NCBI RefSeq assembly: GCF_001704415.2
Contig: NW_017189874.1
Location: forward strand, 124,001 to 188,000
Origin: Capra hircus
Taxonomy: Eukaryota > Chordata > Mammalia > Artiodactyla > Bovidae
DNA length: 64,000 nt
Direction of reading: 5' to 3'
Shown here piece by piece: positions 1-10,486 of this stretch (the first letter of the stretch is position 1; each line of letters starts with the position of its first letter). The notes under the pieces are model-generated. The model worked only from the letters and a program-made list of their open reading frames with translations, did not search any database and was not told where the DNA came from. Made by a program: the position numbers and the translations under genes.

Positions 1-295
1 TCCAGATTCTTGGGGTGGGGGATGGCTGTCAGGGTGGGCAGGGGCTGGCCAGGCAGGCCCCGCTGGTGTGGGAGGGGGCTGGAGCGGGGACTTTGTCTGG
101 GGGCCATGAGGAGCCATTGAAGAGTTGGCCGCTGAAGAAGGACTTGGTTGCACGTGTGAGCATCAGACCACATGGACCACATAGATGATACAGAAAGGCA
201 GGCAGGGCTCCCAGGAACAATGTGTACCAGCTTGAGGGTGGAACTGGGCTATCAGACCAGAGCTCCCGGCCCAGCACCTCTACTGGGAGGCCAGA

Positions 296-690
296 TGTCC
301 GAAATCAAAGCATCAGTAGGGCCCACTCTAAACACCTCATCTTAACTTATCCCCTCTGGAAAGACCTTATTTCCAAATGAGGTCACATTTGGGCAATTAG
401 GACTTTCACATCTTTGCGTGCATGCTCAGTTGCTTCAATCGTATCTAACTCTTTGGGAACCCATGGACTGTAGCTCGCCAGGCTCCTCTGTCCATGGGAT
501 TCTCCAGGCAAGAATATTGGACTGGGTTGCCATTTCCTCCTCCAGGGGATCTTCCTGACGCAGGAATCGAAACCATGTCTCCTGCATCTTCTGCACTGTG
601 GGTGAATTATTTATCCACTGAGCCTCAGGGGAAGCCCCTGACATCTTTAGCAGGGGGAGAGGAGGAACGCAATTCTAACCATAACACTTG
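296..690 (-). mobile_element. MLT1-like MaLR LTR, split by a SINE
   Basis: The sequence at 296-415 and 641-690 reads as the reverse complement of an MLT1-type LTR. It holds the typical 'ccaaatgaggtcacatt' stretch and, near 680, 'aaccataaca', the reversed LTR start. The two halves are separated by a minus-strand Bov-tA SINE and rejoin at a duplicated ACATCTTT, so they were once continuous. This is an ancient eutherian retroviral-like LTR with no coding content. The family call rests on recalled consensus; the left edge is approximate. Confidence 0.6.
416..640 (-). mobile_element. Bov-tA SINE
   Basis: Ruminant tRNA-derived SINE in reverse orientation. The 3' tail is on the left (reversed 'gactgagc' homology near 425) and the reversed tRNA-like head, ending 'gaagccc', is on the right. 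It is flanked by the 8-bp TSD ACATCTTT at 408-415 and 641-648, and it interrupts an MLT1 LTR. Such SINEs carry a Pol III promoter and are moved by the BovB LINE machinery. This copy's box B is mutated (GGTTTCGATTCC). Confidence 0.9.
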
Positions 691-1210
691 TCTAGGCTCA
701 GCTGTGAACAGCAGCTTGCGGGACCCCTCCTGGGTTAGGGTAACAGGAGAGGAAGATAATCAACCTGCTGGATCCAGACTGGGCCTGGGAAAGAGGGGTG
801 CCCAGGTTCAGGGAGCAGCGAGCCACCTGGGACAGACCTCAACCTGAAGCCTGGGCCACGGGGAAGGGAAGGCCTCCCATAGGAGAGAGTTGCTGGAGAG
901 TAGAGGCTGCAGGGGGTCTGGGGAGAAGCCTGCAGGGTCTGGCCTCATGGAGACATGACCCAACAGCAGGAAGGGTTGATGAGTGGCAGCAAGGTGTTTG
1001 TGAGGAGCAGAAGAGATGAAGCCTTTCCGTCTACCAGCTCTGGGGCCTGCATGATACGCTGACACCCTCACCCTGGGTCTTTCCAGAAGGGAATCAGGGC
1101 ACTTGTGCTAGGAATGGGCATTTTTAGGCCAGTGCCCTAAAGGCTGCAGCAGAGAGAAGCCCAGGTTGTAAGAGAACAGAGGCTGGCTTGACAGAGTGTG
1201 CACATGGATC
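691..1210. other. Non-repeat stretch, no gene seen
   Basis: G+C-rich sequence with several short overlapping open frames on both strands, all under 120 residues and with no recognisable family or motif. I see no repeat, promoter or splice structure I can defend. Confidence 0.5.
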
Positions 1211-1242
1211 TGTGTATGGGTGTTTGTGTGTGTGTGTGTGTG
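1211..1242. repeat. (TG)n microsatellite
   Basis: An interrupted TG run immediately upstream of a BovB fragment. A second short TG run (2111-2122) lies just past that fragment's tail, so the LINE appears to have landed inside a TG tract, with the two runs acting as its target duplication. Confidence 0.85.
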
Positions 1243-2110
1243 CAGAGTACATCATGAGAAACGCTGGGCTGGATGAAGCACAAGTTGGAATCAAGATTGC
1301 TGGGAGAAATATCAATAACCTCAGATATGCAGATGACACCACCCTTATGGCAGAAAGTGAAGAGGAACTAAAAAGCCTCTTGATGAAAGTGAAAGAGAAG
1401 AGTGAAAAGTTGGCTTAAAGCTCAACATTCAGAAAACTAAGATCATGGCATATGGTCCCCTCACTTCATGGCAAATAGATGAGGAAACAGTGGAAACAGT
1501 GTCAGACTTTATTTGGGGGGGCTCCAAAATCACTGCAGATGGTGATTGCAGCCATGAAATTAAAAGATGCTTACTCCTTGGAAGGAAAGTTATGACCAAC
1601 CTAGATAGCATATTCAAAAGCAGAGACATTACCTTGCCAGCAAAGTTCTGTCTAGTCAAGGCTATGGTTTTTCCAGTAGTCATGTATGGATGTGAGAGTT
1701 CGACTGTGAAAAAAGCTGAGCGCCTAAGAATTGATGCTTTGGAACTCTGTTGTTGGAGAAGACTCTTGAGAGTCCCTTGGACTGCAAGGAGATCCACCCA
1801 GTCCATCCTATAGGAAATCAGTCCTGAGTGTTCTTTGGAAGGAATGATGCTAAAGCTGAAACTCCAGTACTTTGGCCACCTCATGTGAAGAGTTGACTCA
1901 TTGGAAAAGACTGATGCTGGGAGGGATTGGGGGCAGGAGGAAAAGGGGACAACAGAGGATGAGGTGGTTGGATGGCATCACCGACTCGACGGATGTGAGT
2001 TTGAGTGAACTCCGGGAGCTGGTGATGGACAGGGAGGCCTGGTGTGCTGCAATTCATGGGGTCGCAAAGAGTTGGGCACAACTGAGCGACTGAACTGAAC
2101 TGAACTGAAC
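1243..2110 (+). mobile_element. BovB LINE (RTE clade), 5'-truncated
   Basis: The 3' part of a BovB element, ending in tandem AACTG pentamers at 2093-2110. Translated pieces run in order through the C-terminal half of the reverse transcriptase. The catalytic box is intact (YADDTTLMAE, near 1328-1357). It is followed by the downstream region with SWQID, SKITADGDC, WTARRS and, in a third frame, RWLDGITDS. A one-base deletion near 1408-1415 turns the frame into a stop, and another stop sits near 1811, so the element is dead. BovB is the autonomous partner that mobilises Bov-tA/Bov-A SINEs. Absence of the endonuclease and the RT N-terminal part shows ordinary 5' truncation. Confidence 0.92.
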
Positions 2111-2122
2111 TGTGTGTGTGTG

Positions 2123-3550
2123 AAAGGGGCGTTTTTGGATTCCCGGGTCTGTATATCATGACATACAGGACCTTGTGTGGCTGCTAGTGTGTCTGTGCCT
2201 GCGTGCATGTGGAGTGGTGGTGAGGCCACAGGGGCTCAGGGAAAGTCCATCAGCTGAGCTGGTACCCGAGCTGCAGCTAAGCTTGGCTTTAAACCCCTCA
2301 TAAAATATCAGGTAGCCTCCTGCATCATCCTTCAGCCACCTTAATCCCTCTGCACCTGTCCCAGGCCCATGCTCTCGTCCTTCAGGTGCATCAGCCCTTC
2401 AGGGTCCCCTGACCACCCGCAGGCTCAGTTGCTAAGCCTTCACAGGCCACATTTCACTTGAACACATGCTAAGAACTTATTTGTTGCCTGTCTTCTCACA
2501 ATCCAGAAAGAGTCTGGCTGTTCAACTGTACATTCTTGTTGAGAAAAGAGATTACCTGGGTCCAGCACACCTGGGGTCCAGGTGAGAAATGGCCAGTGGT
2601 GAGGGACAGCCAGAGGAGGCTCCAGGGCACCCCCACTCCCCTGGCAGTGGGGGGCTGGCTGTCTCAGCGAAGTGAAGAAGATACAGATCTGGGTGTAGAC
2701 AGACAGCAGGAGTCCAAGAAACAGACCCCAGGCCTCCATCTTCTGCTCACCCCCACCCCTGGTATAGGAGGGGAGATGGGCTCCACCCTCTGGTAAAAGT
2801 CCTGTAAGTGTAGTGGTGAGGGCACGAGTGTCACGGGGCTAAGAGTGGGCAGCCTGCAGTAAGTGTCTTCTCGGGGGCCTCCCTCCAATCTTGGGACCTG
2901 CCTGTGTCTCTTTTTCCAGCCACAGGTGGGGATGTGAAGAAGAGTTGGGCCATCAAGCCTGGTGGTTGTTGGGAAGCCAGATGCCTTGAAGGCTGGAGAG
3001 CACTTTTGGAGAGCTCTTGGCCAACCCTGAGCTCCGTGCAGCTGGGAGCGGTTTGTACTGTTTGTAAAGAAGATGGCCGTGTTGGGAAAGTAAGCATGAA
3101 GCCCAAAGAAGCACATATTCCCACACCTATATATGCCTAGGCACGCGGCCCCTTCTGCCTCTTTTGTCTTCCAGGTAGATGAATGCCCAGGTACCATCAG
3201 CATCTCTTAATCTCCTAAATTAAGGAGTCCCAGTGTCAGTTCCCATCTCCAAAATCTTTACATCTCAGTGGCATCTTCCTTTGTCCAGTGACACTAGAAA
3301 GCCCCTTGAGGTGCTCAGAAGGCCAGAGGGAGGCAGTTATTTTGGATCCTCGCTTTTTTGCCCACGTTGCATTTGGTACAATCATTTACCAGTGAGCTGA
3401 CAAACTCGCGACTCCCCCATTGCACCTCTGTATAAGATCACCTTGCTATCTCCATTTAAAACATTTCATCCACCTTCAAACTGTGTGTATGCTTGATCGA
3501 AATGCTTCATGTGGTTCTGGGTTCTGCCTGTGTGTATATAGATATGAATC
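2123..3550. other. Non-repeat stretch, no gene seen
   Basis: About 1.4 kb of mixed-composition DNA with no repeat I recognise. A minus-strand open frame of 179 residues (2664-3203) has no recognisable motif, signal or conserved domain and overlaps other frames, so I treat it as chance. Confidence 0.5.
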
Positions 3551-3572
3551 TGTGTGTGTGTGCCTGTGTGTG

Positions 3573-3669
<97 letters not shown>
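3551..3669. repeat. Compound TG / TA / GA microsatellite
   Basis: Three adjoining dinucleotide tracts: TG with an interruption (3551-3575), about 24 TA units (3576-3623), then about 18 GA units with one interruption near 3660. Open frames across it encode only alternating dipeptides and are artefacts. The length suggests high polymorphism. Confidence 0.97.
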
Positions 3670-3750
3670 TTGAAGAGATTGTTTGATAGAAGTAATCATG
3701 ATACATTAGCAAGTAGAGCTCCTTTGGGCTGAGTATCTTAGGAGTATCTT

Positions 3751-3780
3751 TTAGGGGTCCTTAGGGGTCCTTAGGGGTCC
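3751..3780. repeat. Three exact 10-bp tandem units
   Basis: TTAGGGGTCC occurs three times head to tail without a mismatch. It is preceded by a degenerate duplication of GAGTATCTT at 3731-3750. This is a small minisatellite-like array about 80 bp past the compound microsatellite. Confidence 0.97.
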
Positions 3781-4017
3781 ATGCTTCCCCTACTAACACC
3801 TCTTGTTCCTCCTCATATCCTGCCATTGGAAGTGTTAGCACAAACCTATCTGCTCACAAAGAATCAGGCTTTGTCTCTAGCAGTGAGATTGATGGCAAAA
3901 AAGCGAAGTTTACATTTAATAGGTCAGAATTAAAACTGAGACCATTTAAAAATATTTATCATGTCATTAACAATTATTTTCAAATCTATGTGTTAATTCT
4001 TTGAGCGCCCACACATT

Positions 4018-4745
4018 TGGTCAAACATTCTGAGTGTTTCTGCAAAGGTAATTTTGGATGAGAAGGACATTTAAATTGATAGATTGAGCAAAGCAGATTG
4101 CTCCCTCCAGTGTGGGTGGGCCTCATCCACTCAGCTCAAGGCCTGAAAAGAACAAAGGCTGCCCCTCACCCAAGTAAGAGAATTTCTCGTGCTCAATGCC
4201 TTCTACTGGACAAAGGCATTTTCCTGCCTTCAAACTTGACCTGAAACATTGGCAACCACTAGTAACAAGATAGAGAGATATAACCACCAATTGAGAAGGA
4301 TGGAGGAAAGAGAGAAAGGAGTAATAAAAACAATTCATCTAAAAGAAGGTAAGAAGAGGACTTGTAAGACTTCTTGAAGTATCTTAGATATGAATTCCTT
4401 ATCAGACAAAGGATTTGCAAATATCTTCTCCCAGTTTGTGACTTGTCTTAGCTTCTCTTACCAGTGTCTTTTGAAAAGTAGAACTTTTAATTGGGGCCTA
4501 CCGGACCCACACCATCATTTGTCCTAGTTCTCAAGCCTTCAGACTCAAACTGGAACTACACCTGGGTCTTGGGCTTGCCAGCTTCCCCTGCAGATTTAGG
4601 GACTTGTCTGCCTCTGTGATCATATGATTGTGTGAGCCAATTCCTTATAATAAATATCTCTCTCTCTCAATATATTTGTATCTATCTATATATACTCATA
4701 TATATATCTCCTATTGGTTCTTTTTCTCTGGAGAACCCTGGATAA
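4018..4745 (+). mobile_element. LTR-like ancient repeat, interrupted
   Basis: The two ends (4018-4255 and about 4497-4745) match an old mammalian LTR-like family. The start carries 'gtgggtgggcctcatcca'. The end carries 'gtgagccaattccttata' followed by AATAAA, a CT/TA-rich tract and 'tctctggagaaccctg'. The 5' part is the same family as 63782-64000 in this window. The middle (about 4260-4496) is foreign and includes an antisense L1 piece. I place it among ERVL/MaLR-type LTRs but cannot fix the subfamily. Confidence 0.55.
4375..4496 (-). mobile_element. L1 fragment inside the LTR-like repeat
   Basis: The segment 'ccttatcagacaaaggattt' with 'aatatcttctccca' is typical of antisense L1 sequence. 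It sits between the two halves of the LTR-like repeat. Short and diverged, with no TSD resolved. Confidence 0.5.
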
Positions 4746-4925
4746 TATACTATTACATGTCAACACAAGTAACATTTGTGTTATGAAAAATAACTATATT
4801 CTTCTAAACAAAAAAATGTAATGAGAAGAGTGATATTGCTTTACATTTTTGCAAAACTCTTTAATGTCTAGCTGTTGTGGATTGGTTTGATATGATTTCA
4901 AATCCACTTGTTTATGATCTAAGTG

Positions 4926-5630
4926 TTTTTTTTTTTTATTGAAGAGTAGCTGATTTACAATATTATGTTCACTTCAGGTGTACAGCATAGTGATTCTCAT
5001 TTTTGCAGCATATACTCTATTATAGGTTATTACAAGATAGTGGGTATAATTTCCTATGCTATACAGTACACCCTTGTTGCTTACCTGGTTTATATATAGT
5101 AGTTTATATCTGTTAATCCCATACTCCTAATTTTCTCTACCCCTTCCCTGCCCACTTTGGTAACAGCAAGTTTGTTTTCTATGTCTGTGAGTCTGTTTCT
5201 GTTTTGCACATGTATTTGTGAGCATTGTTTTTTAGATTCCACATATAAGTGACATTATGCAGTATTTGTCTTTCTCTCTCTGATTTATTTTATCTAATAT
5301 AATGCCCTCCAAGCTCATCCATGTTGCTGCAAATGGCAAAATTTCATTTTTTGCTTTATGGTTGAGTAATTTCAACCCCTGGGTCGAGAAGATCCCCTGG
5401 AGAAGGAATTGGCAACCCACTCCAGTATTTGGCCTGGAGAATGCCATTGACAGAGGAGCCTGGCAGGATACAATCCATGAGGTCACAAAAGAGTTGGACA
5501 TGATTTGGCAACTAAACAACAACAATATTACATTGTATTTATATACCCCATCTTAATCCACTTCTCTGTTGATGGGAACCTGAGTTGCTTCCATGTCTGT
5601 GTCTTGGCTACTGTATGGCCAACAGGCACA
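4926..5630 (-). mobile_element. L1 3' end, minus strand (split by a SINE)
   Basis: Begins with a T run at 4928-4939 (a reversed poly-A tail) and reads as the reverse complement of a ruminant-type L1 3' UTR, for example 'gtgtacagcatagtgatt' and 'ttccacatataagtgaca'. A Bov-A SINE interrupts it at 5378-5520. Immediately to the right the L1 sequence flips orientation (5636-6276), the signature of a 5' inversion during insertion. Confidence 0.8.
5378..5520 (+). mobile_element. Bov-A type SINE, partial
   Basis: Carries the BovB-related body ('gaagatcccctggagaagg') and ends with the diverged tail 'gttggacatgatttggcaac' and AAC repeats. The tRNA-like head is missing. It lies within the minus-strand L1 3' end. 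Confidence 0.85.
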
Positions 5631-5635
5631 TGAAA

Positions 5636-6276
5636 GAAATTCTCATCTTCGCTAATTACTAGAGAAATGCAAATCAAAACCACAATGAAGTATTACTTCA
5701 CACTCGTCAGAATGGCCATCATCCAAAAAGCGTGCAAATAGCAAATGTTAGTGAGGGTGTAGAGAAAAGGGAACTCTTATATTGTTGGTGGGTAAGTTGG
5801 TGCAGTCACTATGGAAAACAGTATGGAGGTTCTTCAAAAAACTAAAAATAGAACTACCATGTGATCTAGCAATCCCCCTCCTGGGTATATACCTGAAAAA
5901 CACAAAAACTTTAATTTCAAAAGACACATACACCCCAAATGTTCATAGCAACACTATTTACAACAACTAAAACTTAGAAGCAACCTAAATGAAGTTTTTT
6001 TCATTCAGTTGTTTATTATAATAGGGCTTCCCTGGTGGCTCAGACTGTAAAGAATCTGCTTGTAATACAAGAGATCCATGTTGGATCCCTGGGTTGGGAA
6101 GATCCCCTGGAGAAGGGAATGGCTACCCTCTCCAGTATTCTTGCCTGGAGCATTCAGTGGACAGAGGCACCAATCCATGAGGTTGCAAAGAGTCAGACAC
6201 AACTGAGTGACTGATACTCAAGACATGGAAGCAATCTAAATGAAGCTGTTTTTGGTCATTTGTTTATAACAATAGA
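5636..6276 (+). mobile_element. Inverted 5' part of the same L1, split by a SINE
   Basis: Sense-oriented L1 sequence normally found just upstream of the piece at 4926-5630: 'aatgcaaatcaaaaccacaa', then 'tatggaaaacagtatggagg', then the 'agaagcaacctaaatg' motif. The opposite orientation and near-contiguity with the neighbour indicate twin priming. A Bov-tA SINE sits at 6025-6227, flanked by two diverged copies of a 49-bp segment. Confidence 0.75.
6025..6227 (+). mobile_element. Bov-tA SINE
   Basis: Complete tRNA-like head ('ggcttccctggtggctcag'), a mutated box B (GTTGGATCCC), body, and the tail 'agagtcagacacaactgag'. A mutated central part ('ggagcattcagtggacag') suggests moderate age. The flanks are unusually long imperfect duplicates rather than a normal short TSD. 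Confidence 0.92.
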
Positions 6277-6277
6277 C

Positions 6278-7055
6278 TCCCTCAAAAAAGTTATTTTTCA
6301 GAAGTAGAACTGTTTTGATATCATGAGGAAATAAGCTGTGTCAGGATGTCATCACATCATCTGTTGATAAGCACTCAGGAGTTCAGATGCTGAGGGGCCC
6401 CGCCAGGGGCTTATCCATAAGAACAGATGAAGAGGCAACTATGGCCAAGGGGCACTTAGACTATAAATACAGAGAGTTTGTGAGGACAAGCCAAAGTTTC
6501 AGTTTGGGAAATGTTACCCTTTGCTATTCTAGCTCCCCAAAGACCTTGGGACATTAGTTCCTGCCCTGGTAAAAGCGACTTCTTTCCTGAAGTGGTTACA
6601 AATCAAGCAGCACCCCTGAAAAGAGATCTACCCACTGGTCAACACCACAATGTTGTTCCCTAGCAACGAGGGACTCTTATTTTTGTGCTGGCAGCTGGAT
6701 GTCAGCTCTGTTGACAAAACCATCTCTCCATCTTTGGTTTGAGAAACCAAAACTCATAGAAAAGGTACACCTCAACTGAATTTCCACCTTCCTCCTTTCA
6801 CCTCTCCTTGCCTGGAACAATGGTGTGGTTAATCTATCATTGGCTTATTGGGAGATATTACCCTGAATGCTACTGTCTTTTAAAATTACAATTCCTGCAG
6901 TGAATCTGTGTTAAATGAACTATTGGCAAACACAAGCTCAGTCCCAAGGCATAATATGTTGTCCCTAAAACAAAACATGGGTTTGATGTTAACAGTAGAA
7001 GCTGAATTCTCCTATCTGCTCCTGCATTCAAACTGTTGTGATCTCCCACATCACA
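6278..7055. other. Non-repeat stretch with an RFX-type X-box
   Basis: No repeat or gene recognised. GTTCCCTAGCAAC at 6655-6667 fits the RFX X-box pattern, two inverted half-sites one base apart. A TATA-like 'ctataaata' lies at 6460-6468. No transcript can be proposed from this alone. Confidence 0.45.
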
Positions 7056-7370
7056 TTGTTGTTGTTCAGTCACTAAGTCATGTCTGACTGTTTGAGACCC
7101 CATGGACTGCAGCACACCAGGCTTCCCTGTCCTTCACCATCTCCCAGAGCTTGCACAAGCTCATGTCCATTGAATCAGTGATGCCATCCAACCATCTCAT
7201 CCTCTGTCACCCCCTTTATCTCTTACCCTCAGTCTTTTCCAGCATCAGGGTCTTCTCCAATGAGTTAGCTCTTCGTATCAGGTGGCCAAAGTATTGGAGA
7301 TTTAGCGTCAGTCCTTGCAATGAATAATCAGGCTTGATTTTCCTTTAGAACTGACTAGCCTCTGGAAAAC
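7056..7370 (-). mobile_element. BovB LINE 3' end
   Basis: Reverse-complement BovB tail: 'ttgttgttcagtcactaagt' at the left, then the reversed 'ccatccaaccatctcatcct' region and 'tcaggtggccaaagtattgg'. Only the last few dozen codons of the polyprotein and the short 3' UTR remain, with frame breaks. Confidence 0.9.
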
Positions 7371-7836
7371 TCAACTGTACAGGTATGACGGAGAGTTGAA
7401 AAAGCAACTAATATCTTAGTATCATTATGAAAATAGTTTCAATCTTTCAGACCCACTGGAAGTTTCTTGGAGACTCTGGGGGCTCCCAGACTACATTTTG
7501 AAAACCATTGCCCTAGAGATTATAACACTCATCCTTGACTTCTGAAAGCCTAATGTTCATTTATACTTTTACTCTCTTCCCGGAGAATGCACAAGGACCT
7601 TAAAGTGCTTTAATTTACTTCCTCTCTTCTAATTCCTATGCTTTTGTACTAGTGTACTTTAATTCTGTATATACTCTAAACCCCAATGATATTGATATCA
7701 TTCTTATTGTTTTATACAGCCTGTGTTCATTTACACTTACTCATAAATTTACCCTTTTGCACAGCTTTTCAAGTTGTTCTCAATGAGAAGAATGATCGAA
7801 ATGGCCTCATCTACCATGATTAGAAATAGAAACCAG
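7371..7836. other. AT-rich stretch, no gene seen
   Basis: Low-complexity AT-rich DNA. The 'ttttgaaaaccattgcccta' stretch near 7498 resembles old DNA-transposon-type repeats, but I cannot place a family. No open frame of note. Confidence 0.4.
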
Positions 7837-7849
7837 AAAAGCTTTTGGT

Positions 7850-7975
7850 TGGAGAAGGAAATGGCAACCCACTACAATATTCTTGCCTGGAGAAACTCAT
7901 GGACAGAGGAGCCTGGAAGGCTATAGTCCACGGGGTTGCAAGAGTTGGACACGACTTAGCAACTAAACCACCACC
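7850..7975 (+). mobile_element. Bov-A SINE monomer
   Basis: Starts 'tggagaaggaaatggcaacc' and ends '...cacgacttagcaactaaacc'. It is bounded by the perfect 12-bp TSD AAAGCTTTTGGT at 7838-7849 and 7976-7987, so the missing tRNA-like head was absent when it inserted. Confidence 0.95.
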
Positions 7976-8175
7976 AAAGCTTTTGGTAAGCTGTACCTTA
8001 CACCTGGAATGGTACTTCCTCCATTGAAAATGTACAAAGTCAGAGCCTTCCACCTCCTTTGATTCATTCCACATTCAGAAAAGGTCAATTCAGTGCCTCC
8101 TCTGCTCCAGGCATGGTTCTAAAACCTTCCGTAACTTGGGCAGTACAACTGAGGATCTAAATTCTTTGATTTTGC

Positions 8176-10182
8176 TATTCAATCGCTCAGTTGTGTCCGA
8201 CTCTTTCCAATCCCATGGACTGTAGCACACCAGGCTTCCCTGTCCTTCACCATCTCCTGGAGTTTGCTCAAACTTGTGTCCATTGAGTTGGTGACGCCAC
8301 TCAAGCATCTCGTCCTCTGTCATCCCTTTCTCCTCCTGCCTTCAATCTTTCCCAGCATTAGGGCCCTTTCCAGTGAGTCAGGTCTTTGTATCAGGTGGCC
8401 AAAGTATCAGAGCCTCAGCTTCAGCAACAGTCCTTCCAATGAATATTAAGGGTTGATTTCCTTTAGGATTGACTGGTTTGATCTCCTTGCAGTCCAAGGG
8501 ACTCTCAAGAGTCTTCTCCAACTCCACAGTTTGCAAGCATTAATTCTTTGGCGCTCAGTCTTCATTATGGTCCAACTCTCACATGTGTACATGAGTACTG
8601 GAAAAACCACAGCTTTGACTAGACGGACCTTTGTCAGCAAAGTAATGTCTCTGCTTTTTAATATGCTGTCTAGGTTAGTCATAGCTTTTCTTCCAAGGAC
8701 CAAGAGTCTTTTAATTTCATGGCTGAAGTCACCATCCTCAGTGATTTTGGAGCCCGGGAAAATTGTCACTGTCTCCATCTATTTGCCATGAAGTGATGGG
8801 ACCACATGCCATGATCTTTGTTTTTTGAATGATGAGTTTTAAGCCAGCTTTTCAGCTCTCCTCTTTCACCTTCATCAAGTGGCTGTTTAGTTCCTCTTCA
8901 CTTTCTGCCATAAGGATGGTGTCATCTGTATATTTGACGTTATTGATATTTCTCCCAGCAATCTTGATTCCAGCCTGTGCTTCACACAGCCTGGCATTTC
9001 ACATGATGGACTGCATATAAGTTAAATAAACAGAGTGACAATATACAGCCTTGACATACTCCTTTCCCAGTTTGAAGCAGTCTGTTGTTCCATGTCCAGT
9101 TCTAACTGTTGCTTCTTGACATGCATGCAGCTTTCTCAGGAGGCACGTAAGGTGCTCTGGTATTTCCATCTCATTAAGAATTTTCCAGATTTCATTGTGA
9201 TTCACAAAGTCGAAGGCTTTAGCATAGTCAGTGAAGCAAAAGTAGATGTGTTTTTTCCTGGAATTATCTTGCTTTTTCTATGATCCAATGGATGTTGGCA
9301 ATTTTACCCTTGGTTCCTCTGCCTTTTCTAATTCCAGCTTGAACATCTGAAGTTCTCGGTTCATGTACTGTTGAAGCCTGGCTTGGAGGATTTTGAGTAT
9401 TACTTTGCTAGCATGTGAAATGAGTGCAATTGTTCGGTTGTTTGAACAATCTTTGGCATTGCCCTTCTTTGGGATTGGAATGAAAAGTGACCTTTTCCAG
9501 TCCTGTGGCCACTGCTGAGTTTTCCAAATTTTCTGGCATATTGAGTGCAGGGCTTTAGGATCATCATCCTTTAGGATTTGAAGTGGCTCAGCTGGAATGC
9601 CATCTCTTCCACTAGCTTTGTTTGTAGTGATGCTTCCAAAGGCCCACTCGACTTTGCACTCCAGGATATCTGGCTCTAGGTGATTGATTACACCATCATG
9701 GTTATCTGGGTCATTAAGATATTTTTTGTACAGTTCTTCTGTATATTCTTGCCACCTCTTCTTAATAGCTTCTGCTTCCGTTAGGTCCATACTGTTTCCC
9801 TCCTTTATCGATCCCATCTTTGCATGAAATGTTCCCTTGGTATCTCTCATTTTCTTGAAGAGATCTCTAGTCTTTCCCATTCTATTGTTCACTTGGGAAG
9901 GCTTTCTTATCTCTCCTTGCTATTCTTTGGAACTCTGAATTCAAATGGGTATATCTTTCCTTTTCTCCTTTGCCTTTCGCTTCTCTTCTTTTCTCAGCTA
10001 TTTGTAAGGCCTCCTCAGACAGCCATTTTGCCTTTTTGCATTTCTTTTTCTTGGAGATGGTATTGATCGCCACCTCCTATACAGTGTCACGAACCTCCAT
10101 TCATAGTTCTTCAGGCACTCTGTCTATCAGATCTAATCTCTTGAATCTATTTGTCATTTCCACTATATAATCGAAAGGGATT
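8176..10182 (-). mobile_element. BovB LINE, 2.0 kb, 5'-truncated
   Basis: Long minus-strand BovB. The 3' tail is at 8176 ('caatcgctcagttgtgtccg') and the upstream end near 10182 lies in the linker between endonuclease and reverse transcriptase. Going upstream it covers the C-terminal region (8446-8778), the RT palm (8999-9205), RT fingers (9278-9892) and the basic linker (9882-10073). These frames are separated by stops and shifts. The catalytic box reads YTDD instead of YADD near 8914-8940. No endonuclease remains. Inactive. Confidence 0.95.
9278..10073 (-). pseudogene. BovB RT N-terminal and linker frame remnants
   Basis: Two overlapping minus-strand frames. The upstream one (9882-10073) is a lysine/arginine-rich linker with KWLSEEALQIAEKRREAKGK. 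The downstream one (9278-9892) runs through RMGKTRDLFKK, the NKASGRDGIPAE motif and the IPIPKKGNAKDCSN fingers motif of RTE-clade reverse transcriptases. A frameshift joins them near 9885. A second shift near 9355 replaces the expected AGFRKGRGTRDQ motif with an out-of-frame tail. The known family role is target-primed reverse transcription of its own RNA and of SINE RNAs; this copy cannot make a full enzyme. Confidence 0.9.
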
Positions 10183-10486
10183 TTAATTTTGTTTAAGTTG
10201 GATGAATTTAGATCCAGTAGCTACTGGGTTGGGCAGCACAGTTTCAGATACTAGAGAGTGAAAATGAGCACATTGGCAAATGCCTGATGTCCTAGGGTTT
10301 ATATTTTTATGGAAGAAGGGCAGCACAAAGATGTCCTAGCCGAAGATTGCACCTCCAGATACTGGCCTGAATAGCAGTGACTCAGGAAATGTGGCTTGAC
10401 TTGACGGTGTTAAATGGGTGCAGACTCCAGAGGAGGTTTGATGGCAAGATTCTGAATTATCCACCCAGGAGCATCAGGTCAAGTAG
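10183..10486. other. Non-repeat stretch, no gene seen
   Basis: Nothing recognisable; no frame of note. Confidence 0.4.

Noticed and set aside
12..44. G-rich start of the window as a quadruplex
   Set aside because: One loop is about 10 bases long and the pattern is marginal.
2664..3203. 179-residue minus-strand frame
   Set aside because: No motif or family resemblance, and it competes with other frames of similar length.
3420..3732. Frames with long Tyr-Ile, Arg-Glu and Ser-Leu repeats
   Set aside because: These are translations of the TA and GA microsatellite, not membrane or coiled-coil proteins.
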